DNA of 5,489 bases from Candidatus Thermokryptus sp. (GTDB taxonomy: Bacteria > Bacteroidota > Ignavibacteria > Kryptoniales > Kryptoniaceae): positions 1 to 5,489 of the forward strand of contig JAPYWO010000121.1 of NCBI GenBank assembly GCA_028276305.1, in the 5' to 3' direction. Both the position numbers and the translations under genes were made by a program. Below the pieces are notes generated by a model. That model had not been told where the DNA came from. It was given only the letters and a program-made list of their open reading frames with translations, and did no database searches. Positions within the stretch are counted from its first letter, which is position 1. Every line of letters begins with the position of its first letter. Shown here piece by piece: positions 1-4,299 of this stretch.

Positions 1-1094
1 CGGACAATTTTTTGGACATCCTTTTTCTCACCCTCCGTTCCGACTATCTCAATATCATACTCAGTCAACTCAGATGCCAATTTAACATTAATTCCTTCCG
101 TCCCAACAGCCGTTGAAATTTCTTCGGGTGGGACATAAACAATGGCTTTCCTCTTTTCTTTGTCTATTTCAACAGCTTTTGGTTTCGCCGGCTGTAAAGC
201 TCTCGCGATGAAGATAGCTGGGTCATCGCTATAAGCGATGACATCTATGTTTTCATTGTTAAGTTCCTTGACTATTGAATGAATTCTAACTCCCTTCATA
301 CCAACGCAAGCGCCAACTGGGTCAACCCTTTCATCCGTTGATGCAACTGCGACTTTTGATTTCTTCCCGGGAATTCTCGCGACATTTTTTATCACAACGA
401 CACCATCGTAAACCTCGGGGATTTCAAGCTCAAACAATTTAACAAGAAATTGGGGATCAGCCCTTGAGACGATAATTTGCGGACTATCACCCCTTTTTGC
501 ATCCTTTGGATTAGGTGGCTTAACCTCCTTAACAAGAACCCTTAAACTTTCGTTCTTCCTATACCTTTCATCTGGGATCATCTCACTTTTCGGCAACATC
601 AATTCGTTCTTATTATGCATAAGCAAAACCAACTCCGGCTTATTATCCTTGCCAAGGTAAACCTGATATATTTCACCTATTAATATCTCGCCCTTGTGCT
701 GTTCATACTCCCTCATAATTGAGTCGCGCTCAAACTCACTCAACTTCTGAATAAACAATTGCTTCGCCTGCGAAATCAACCTCAATCCGAAATCTTTCAA
801 ATCAACTTTATCAACGAATTTTTCGCCTACCTCAAGCGTCGGGTCAGTTTCCTTCGCCTTCTGCACCGAAATCTGCCTTAACGGATCTGTCACAACATCA
901 ACGATGTCTTTCATCAAATAAATCTCAATATCGCCTCTATCCAAGTTAACAATAAGGTCATATTCAGCGTCCTCACCATACTTCTTTTTGATAAGCGTTC
1001 TGAATACATCCTCAAGTATGAATGCTATCTTATCCTTTTCAATTTTTTTCTCCTTAGCAAGTTGCGTAAATGCTTCAACTATTTCACGATTCAT
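1..1094 (-). CDS. nusA: Transcription termination/antitermination factor NusA (C-terminal end cut off by window)
   Basis: NusA binds RNA polymerase and nascent RNA, and controls pausing, intrinsic termination and antitermination in the cytoplasm. The frame is open from the ATG at 1092-1094 to the window edge, giving 364 full codons. The order is canonical: an N-terminal polymerase-binding domain (residues about 1-125, starting MNREIVEAF), an S1 RNA-binding domain (about 130-215, ending in QIIVSRADPQFL), then KH1 (about 225-300) with DPVGACVGMKGVR, then KH2 with the GxxG loop VGTEGINVKLASEL near residues 331-345. FCB NusA proteins are usually a little over 400 residues, so only the tail is missing. 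The KH2 loop is slightly unusual: many NusA proteins have GR.GQN or GR.GHN where this has GTEGIN, and LTEYDI replaces the common LTGY/W. The start lies 19 bases after the rimP stop with no visible Shine-Dalgarno sequence, so it is probably cotranscribed with rimP. Identity is secure from the domain order and motifs. Confidence 0.97.
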   Translation of the reverse strand, partial: MNREIVEAFTQLAKEKKIEKDKIAFILEDVFRTLIKKKYGEDAEYDLIVNLDRGDIEIYLMKDIVDVVTDPLRQISVQKAKETDPTLEVGEKFVDKVDLKDFGLRLISQAKQLFIQKLSEFERDSIMREYEQHKGEILIGEIYQVYLGKDNKPELVLLMHNKNELMLPKSEMIPDERYRKNESLRVLVKEVKPPNPKDAKRGDSPQIIVSRADPQFLVKLFELEIPEVYDGVVVIKNVARIPGKKSKVAVASTDERVDPVGACVGMKGVRIHSIVKELNNENIDVIAYSDDPAIFIARALQPAKPKAVEIDKEKRKAIVYVPPEEISTAVGTEGINVKLASELTEYDIEIVGTEGEKKDVQKIV

Positions 1095-1113
1095 AACAAC
1101 CAAAAAATTTATT

Positions 1114-1581
1114 TTACCAAACGATTTCTGTTTTTGCCTCAACTATTTGCTCATATCTCAAAATGATTTTTCCATCCTTTAATTCAAGCTCAATTTTATC
1201 ATCATCCGCTGACACAAGACGCCCCATTAGTTCAACCACTTGCTGAGAGTCCTCCCGCAGATACTTAACCCGAAGAAATCGCCCAATGTTCGTTATATAC
1301 TGCCTCTTAACCTTAAACGGATTTCCAACCCCAGGGGATGAAACCTCAAGACGATAACTCCCGGGGATTGGGTCGTAAACATCAAGCGCATCCGAAATCA
1401 ACTTGCTTATCTTCTCGCACTCATTTATCGTTATCCCATCGTCAGTGTCAACAAAAACCTCAAGGGTTAACTTTTTCCCAACTCCCTTTAAGTTAAGATC
1501 AACTAGATACGCGCCTGAATTTTCAACTATTGGAACGATTATCTCTCTTAGCTTGGACTTTAACTCTTCAAGATTTAACAT
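1114..1581 (-). CDS. rimP: Ribosome maturation factor RimP
   Basis: RimP is a cytoplasmic assembly factor for the 30S ribosomal subunit, and rimP-nusA-infB is a widely conserved order. This 155-residue protein has normal family length. The N-terminal alpha/beta domain (about 1-83) includes VDTDDGITINECEKIS (44-59) and LEVSSPG (78-84). The C-terminal SH3-like domain (about 85-155) ends with the typical YEQIVEAKTEI. I chose the ATG at 1579-1581 because MLNLEELKSKL aligns with the first helix of known RimP proteins. The frame stays open to a TTG at 1657-1659, but those 26 extra codons would be read through a terminator hairpin and an A/T inverted repeat and look nothing like the family. No Shine-Dalgarno sequence precedes the ATG; eight U residues and GAUU lie directly before it. 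SPGVGNPFK replaces the proteobacterial SPGLDRP-type segment. Confidence 0.96.
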   Translation of the reverse strand: MLNLEELKSKLREIIVPIVENSGAYLVDLNLKGVGKKLTLEVFVDTDDGITINECEKISKLISDALDVYDPIPGSYRLEVSSPGVGNPFKVKRQYITNIGRFLRVKYLREDSQQVVELMGRLVSADDDKIELELKDGKIILRYEQIVEAKTEIVW

Positions 1582-1585
1582 AATC

Positions 1586-1615
1586 AAAAAAAATAGTGGG
1601 TCGTAAAGCCCACTA
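1586..1615 (-). terminator. Intrinsic terminator just upstream of rimP
   Basis: Read on the minus strand, there is a perfect 7-bp stem (TAGTGGG at 1609-1615 pairing with CCCACTA at 1594-1600), an 8-base loop, then eight consecutive T (1586-1593). This is a textbook Rho-independent terminator in the direction of all genes here. It lies about 46 bases past the stop codon of the glycosyltransferase-deacetylase gene, so it can end that transcript. However, its last T is only four bases from the rimP start codon. It may therefore also lie in the 5' leader of the rimP-nusA transcript. On the plus strand no comparable T run directly follows the stem. Confidence 0.85.
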
Positions 1616-1616
1616 A

Positions 1617-1647
1617 TTTGGTTTTTTAAAAATATAAAAAAACCAAA
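1617..1647. repeat. 11-bp A/T-rich inverted repeat around the putative rimP -10 box
   Basis: TTTGGTTTTTT (1617-1627) is the exact reverse complement of AAAAAACCAAA (1637-1647), with a 9-base centre (1628-1636). It could be an operator-like palindrome, since the candidate -10 hexamer falls in the centre, or a weak RNA hairpin next to the terminator. Low sequence complexity makes chance occurrence easier, although the paired GG/CC inside the arms is notable. Confidence 0.5.
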
Positions 1648-1659
1648 ACGAAATTCCAA
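1631..1659 (-). promoter_or_regulatory. rimP: Candidate sigma-70-type promoter for rimP-nusA
   Basis: On the minus strand TTGGAA (1654-1659, 4 of 6 to TTGACA) is followed after exactly 17 bases by TATATT (1631-1636, 5 of 6 to TATAAT). Transcription would start near 1624, leaving a leader of about 43 bases that contains the whole terminator. The region is very A/T-rich, so a chance match is possible. FCB sigma factors may also prefer a different consensus; I did not find a good TAnnTTTG box here. Confidence 0.4.
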
Positions 1660-1661
1660 AT

Positions 1662-3413
1662 TTACATCCCAACCCGCTTAAAGTTATAATCCCCCCTGAC
1701 CTTTCGGGAGAACCTGTAAGTTGTTGTATTGGGGAAAATCAAAATCCTTCTTATATGGTAAAAATCCTCATGCAAAATAACAGGTCCCGAATCCGTAGCA
1801 ACGCCATACTTATAACCTGCTTTCTTAACTATCTCTTTGATCAGATCGTTAACCTTACCGTATGGATAACAAAAGCTTATAACTTTGACGCCAAGTCGTT
1901 CTTCAAGGGTTAACTTTGAATTAAAAACCTCATCCTCCACATCATATACGCCCAACTTCGTCAAATCCCTGTGATACCTCCCGTGAGAACCAAATTCAAT
2001 CCCATAATCTAACATCTCCAAACATTGTTCTGAATTCAAAAGCTTTACCTTTGGCTCTCCAAAGTTGCTGTCCCAAATGTTATATTCAAGGTCGGAAACA
2101 AGAAAAATCACCGCTTTGAAACCGTATTTTTTCAAAATTGGGAAAGCAAGTGTGTAGTTATCTTCATACCCATCATCAAAAGTTAAAATCACATATTTTT
2201 CGTTTGGATTTGTTCTATCAACATTTTCTAAATCTTTGAAAGTTATCGTCTTAAATCCTCGTTTGGCTAAAAATTTCATATGCTTTTCAAACTGCTCAAC
2301 GGTAACAAAAATGCCATGTCTTCCCGCCTCGCTTTTGTCCCTTACAACTCTGTGATACGCAAGGATTGGAATCTCACGCCTTCTCTTCCTTATTATCAAT
2401 GCTTGATAAACACTTTCAATTCTATTGAAAATTTTAACCGGGTCATACTCTTTTAAAACAATTTCCCTCACATCTCGCTCAACCTCGTTATGATTCAAAC
2501 TTTGCCTCACATCGCTTAAAATTTTAACCCAATCATATCTTCTTTCCTTAGCGATGTCGCCGAAATTACTCTCCAAACATTCTTTTATGTTTTCTCGTGT
2601 AACTTGCCCGATACCTTCCGATTCCCCAATGGCTATCGTCGGCTTGTCCAACATAATTGATTTTATCGCTATTCTTCCAGAACCAATTATAACATCAAAC
2701 TGATTCATAGCTTTCCAAAATTCATAAAAATCACATATCTGACCGAGAAACTTAACCTTGCCGAAAAATTTTTTAAATCTTTCGGGGATACTTTTCGCTC
2801 CAAGAACGACGATTTCAGCATCCACCTTATCAACGATATTATCAAGAACTTGATAAATCACATCACCTTTCGGACCTGTTAAACGACTTGAGATAATGCC
2901 TATTGTCTTCCGTTTGCCTGAGGTAGGCACATCAATTTGAAAAATAGAGACAGGATTTCTTAAAACTTCTATCTTTGAACTCGGAACATTAAAGTCCTCC
3001 TGTAGATGCTTCGCTACATTCTCACAAACAGCAAAAATGTAATCTCCAAAAACCTTGACAATTTTACTTGACAAGTGAACATGAAGTTTTCCGTGAACGG
3101 TTGTGACAAGAGGTATTCCACAAATTCTTGAAGCAAAATAAGATATCCACCCGGATGCTCGTGAATTAGCGTGAATTAGTTGGACTTTGTTTTTTTTGAT
3201 GAAAAGGATAAGGAAGATAATTTGATAAATTCTATTCCAGAGCTTTCTCTTGTTAAAATTTACTGGTATATATTTTGCTCTCGTTTTTAAACTCAATGTA
3301 TCCGACATTATAAAACAAGTATGCCCTCTGTCAATCAACTTTTCTGCGATTTCAATAGCATAAACTTCTGCCCCTGTAATTTCAAGTTGAGATAATGTCA
3401 GAAGAATGGTCAT
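1662..3413 (-). CDS. Fusion of GT-B glycosyltransferase (GT4-like) and NodB-type polysaccharide deacetylase (CE4)
   Basis: This 583-residue protein probably adds a sugar to a surface glycan or lipid-linked intermediate and removes an N-acetyl (or similar) group. Residues 1 to about 345 form a GT-B fold: a glycine loop (ITGAEVYAIEIAEKL), a HANSRASGW..TTVHGK segment typical of GT4 enzymes, and a second Rossmann half starting at RKTIGIISSRL. Residues about 350-583 are a NodB homology domain: ILAYHRV, metal- and catalysis-related TFDDGY (D413, D414), the H-x3-H metal site (H477, H481), the YPYG motif (P517), and a late His (H553) in YHIRRILIFP. The deacetylase residues therefore look intact. In the transferase, the acidic residue usually seen in GSGR.A.E is Lys (K251). 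I see no signal peptide; a hydrophobic stretch near residues 62-74 is probably a core helix. A cytoplasmic location is inferred. The start is supported by GGAGGTG upstream and by the first beta strand at residue 2. Acceptor and sugar cannot be read from sequence. Confidence 0.9.
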   Translation of the reverse strand: MTILLTLSQLEITGAEVYAIEIAEKLIDRGHTCFIMSDTLSLKTRAKYIPVNFNKRKLWNRIYQIIFLILFIKKNKVQLIHANSRASGWISYFASRICGIPLVTTVHGKLHVHLSSKIVKVFGDYIFAVCENVAKHLQEDFNVPSSKIEVLRNPVSIFQIDVPTSGKRKTIGIISSRLTGPKGDVIYQVLDNIVDKVDAEIVVLGAKSIPERFKKFFGKVKFLGQICDFYEFWKAMNQFDVIIGSGRIAIKSIMLDKPTIAIGESEGIGQVTRENIKECLESNFGDIAKERRYDWVKILSDVRQSLNHNEVERDVREIVLKEYDPVKIFNRIESVYQALIIRKRRREIPILAYHRVVRDKSEAGRHGIFVTVEQFEKHMKFLAKRGFKTITFKDLENVDRTNPNEKYVILTFDDGYEDNYTLAFPILKKYGFKAVIFLVSDLEYNIWDSNFGEPKVKLLNSEQCLEMLDYGIEFGSHGRYHRDLTKLGVYDVEDEVFNSKLTLEERLGVKVISFCYPYGKVNDLIKEIVKKAGYKYGVATDSGPVILHEDFYHIRRILIFPNTTTYRFSRKVRGDYNFKRVGM

Positions 3414-3421
3414 AACAATAG

Positions 3422-3428
3422 CACCTCC
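3422..3428 (-). promoter_or_regulatory. Strong Shine-Dalgarno sequence of the glycosyltransferase-deacetylase gene
   Basis: GGAGGTG on the minus strand, ending eight bases before the ATG at 3411-3413. It supports that start. It lies only a few bases past the T run of the preceding terminator and contrasts with rimP and nusA, which have no such site. Confidence 0.75.
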
Positions 3429-3434
3429 GTTAAT

Positions 3435-3466
3435 AAAAAAATCCCCGACCCGTGGTTGGGTCGGGG
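3435..3466 (-). terminator. Strong intrinsic terminator after the Lys-rich secreted protein gene
   Basis: On the minus strand, a perfect 9-bp G/C-rich stem (CCCCGACCC at 3458-3466 pairing with GGGTCGGGG at 3443-3451) closes a 6-base loop. It is followed by one A and seven T (3435-3441). It begins 10 bases after the stop codon at 3477-3479. Only about 20 bases separate its end from the next start codon, too few for a promoter. The glycosyltransferase-deacetylase gene must therefore be read by leakage through this terminator or from a start site overlapping it. Confidence 0.93.
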
Positions 3467-3476
3467 CTGTTGAGCT

Positions 3477-3692
3477 TTACTTGCCCGGCTTCTTCTCTTC
3501 CTTTTCCTTTTTGACTTTCTTTGCCTTCTTGACCTCCTTCTTAACTTCCTTCTTCGTCGTGTCAGCCGGGGCTTTCTTCTGCTCTGTTACAGCTGGCTTC
3601 TTCGGTTGCTGAGCTTGCTGCTGTTGCTGTGAAAATACAGCAACATTTAAGCCGAGAATCAATGCAACCGCCAGGATAATTAATCGCTTCAT
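3477..3692 (-). CDS. Small secreted Lys-rich, low-complexity protein
   Basis: This 71-residue precursor belongs to no family I recognise. Residues 1-21 are a classic Sec signal peptide: MKR, a hydrophobic core, then NVAVFS followed by Q, with likely signal peptidase I cleavage after S21. There is no lipobox Cys. The mature part, about 50 residues, opens with QQQQQAQQP and continues as a charged chain with repeated KK pairs spaced by E, V or A (for example KKEVKKEVKKAKKVKKEK). By count 18 of the 50 are Lys and there are no Cys. It is probably disordered or a lone charged helix, strongly basic, and exported. It might bind an acidic surface polymer, lipopolysaccharide or nucleic acid, but that is a guess. 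I chose ATG 3690-3692 over the in-frame ATG at 3726-3728 because an AGGTG site lies five bases upstream and the neighbouring paralogous leader begins at the same point, where an in-frame TGA excludes extension. A strong terminator follows. Confidence 0.82.
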   Translation of the reverse strand: MKRLIILAVALILGLNVAVFSQQQQQAQQPKKPAVTEQKKAPADTTKKEVKKEVKKAKKVKKEKEEKKPGK

Positions 3693-3710
3693 TTTTGCAC
3701 CTAATTTTAT
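3631..3710 (-). repeat. Duplicated RBS plus signal-peptide segment, copy 1
   Basis: This segment matches 4201-4280 without gaps at a constant offset of 570 bases; I count 71 of 80 identical positions. It covers the ribosome binding site, start codon and nearly all of the signal-peptide codons of the Lys-rich protein. The non-coding part (3693-3710) matches at 17 of 18 positions. Similarity stops abruptly at the predicted signal peptidase cleavage site. Confidence 0.9.
3697..3702 (-). promoter_or_regulatory. Ribosome binding site that decides the start of the Lys-rich protein
   Basis: AGGTGC then AAAA precedes the ATG at 3690-3692, placing AGGTG five bases from the start. The same arrangement precedes the Cys-rich gene at 4267-4272. 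It favours this ATG over the one at 3726-3728. Confidence 0.65.
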
Positions 3711-3757
3711 TTTGAAATTTATTTGCATCTATAATTTAAAAACCCAACATTAAAAGA

Positions 3758-3788
3758 AGATGAAAATAAAATTAAAAATTTTTCATCT
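3758..3788 (-). terminator. Weak A/T-rich hairpin at the end of the Cys-rich protein gene
   Basis: AGATGAAAA (minus strand, 3780-3788) pairs with TTTTCATCT (3758-3766) in a perfect 9-bp stem with a 13-base loop. The first arm includes the TGA stop codon. The tract after it is TCTTTTA, a poor U run, so this is at best a partial terminator or an mRNA 3'-end stabiliser between the two secreted-protein genes. Low complexity lowers confidence. Confidence 0.35.
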
Positions 3789-4262
3789 ATACGGCTCACA
3801 ACCACAATCAGCGAAAAAGAAATGACATTGACACTTCGGCTTTGTCCCAGTAGGGCATGTTATCTTACAAGATGTCAAAAGACAATCCGCTTCACATCCC
3901 GGAACCTCGGCTGGCAAGACCTCCTTGCTCTTAACTGGCGTAAGAGATGACAAAGAAAAGTTTATTAGCTCGCTTAACTCTAAACTATCTAATTTTTCAA
4001 GTTCCGTTCTATAAACGCTTAACGACCGCATATACCCTTCCAAATTCCCCGTCTTGGCGAAATTAAAGGTTTCAATTATAGAAGAGATAAAACTCTTTTT
4101 CCCCTTAAAAATAGCGCTCTCCTCAAGCCATTTAATTAACTTGTTGAAATTTTTTTCATGTTCAGGTAAAACTATAACCTTCGCCACACCCTTTTCTTGT
4201 GAAAATACACCAACATTTAAACTGAGAATCAATGCAACCGTCAGGACAATTAATTTTTTCAT
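3783..4262 (-). CDS. Secreted protein with helical middle and eight-Cys C-terminal tail
   Basis: This 159-residue precursor belongs to no family I can name. Residues 1-21 are a Sec signal peptide (MKKLIVLTVALILSLNVGVFS, then Q) with probable cleavage after S21 and no lipobox. Residues 23 to about 115 are Cys-free and look mainly helical, with charged and aromatic residues (for example FNKLIKWLEES, FISSIIETFNF). The last 37 residues hold eight Cys at 123, 127, 132, 136, 144, 146, 153 and 155, spaced C-x3-C-x4-C-x3-C-x7-C-x-C-x6-C-x-C, with PTGTKPK in the longest gap. Exported and even-numbered, they could form four disulfides or bind metal; neither is shown. The start has AGGTG five bases upstream and an in-frame TGA before it. 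The gene begins 37 bases after the histidine kinase stop with no terminator between, so the two are probably cotranscribed. Its leader is nearly identical to that of the next gene. Confidence 0.85.
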   Translation of the reverse strand: MKKLIVLTVALILSLNVGVFSQEKGVAKVIVLPEHEKNFNKLIKWLEESAIFKGKKSFISSIIETFNFAKTGNLEGYMRSLSVYRTELEKLDSLELSELINFSLSSLTPVKSKEVLPAEVPGCEADCLLTSCKITCPTGTKPKCQCHFFFADCGCEPYR

Positions 4263-4280
4263 TTTTGCACCTAATTTTGT
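4201..4280 (-). repeat. Duplicated RBS plus signal-peptide segment, copy 2
   Basis: Partner of 3631-3710 (71 of 80 positions identical by my count). Similarity weakens in the A/T-rich bases above 4280. The encoded signal peptides match at 17 of 22 residues including the Q after the cleavage site, while the mature proteins share no similarity I can see. Confidence 0.9.
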
Positions 4281-4299
4281 TTTAATTTTTCATCCATCT

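Noticed and set aside
988..1182. Plus-strand open frame across the nusA start and rimP end
   Set aside because: It is antisense to two secure genes, has Ser/Phe-rich composition typical of reading a coding strand backwards, and shows no domain or ribosome binding site.
1403..1606. Plus-strand open frame inside rimP
   Set aside because: Antisense shadow of rimP; it runs into the terminator hairpin and has no recognisable content.
1582..1659. 26-residue N-terminal extension of RimP from a TTG
   Set aside because: It would be translated from a palindrome, a terminator stem and a T run; RimP homologs begin at the internal ATG (1579-1581).
3406..3612. Plus-strand open frame over the strong terminator and the Lys-rich gene
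   Set aside because: Its Phe/Ser-rich product is the reverse reading of Lys codons (AAG/AAA read as CTT/TTT); no independent support.
3477..3650. Lys-rich tail as a CRISPR-like or tandem DNA repeat
   Set aside because: The KK pairs recur at amino-acid level but spacing and codons vary; there is no fixed-length repeat and spacer pattern.
3693..3728. 12-residue longer start for the Lys-rich protein
   Set aside because: The extension would swallow the ribosome binding site shared with the neighbouring gene, and in that neighbour the equivalent extension is blocked by a TGA.
3693..3757. A promoter before the Lys-rich gene (TTATAG-like box near 3732)
   Set aside because: I could not find a -35 partner at acceptable spacing, and A/T-rich sequence gives such boxes by chance.
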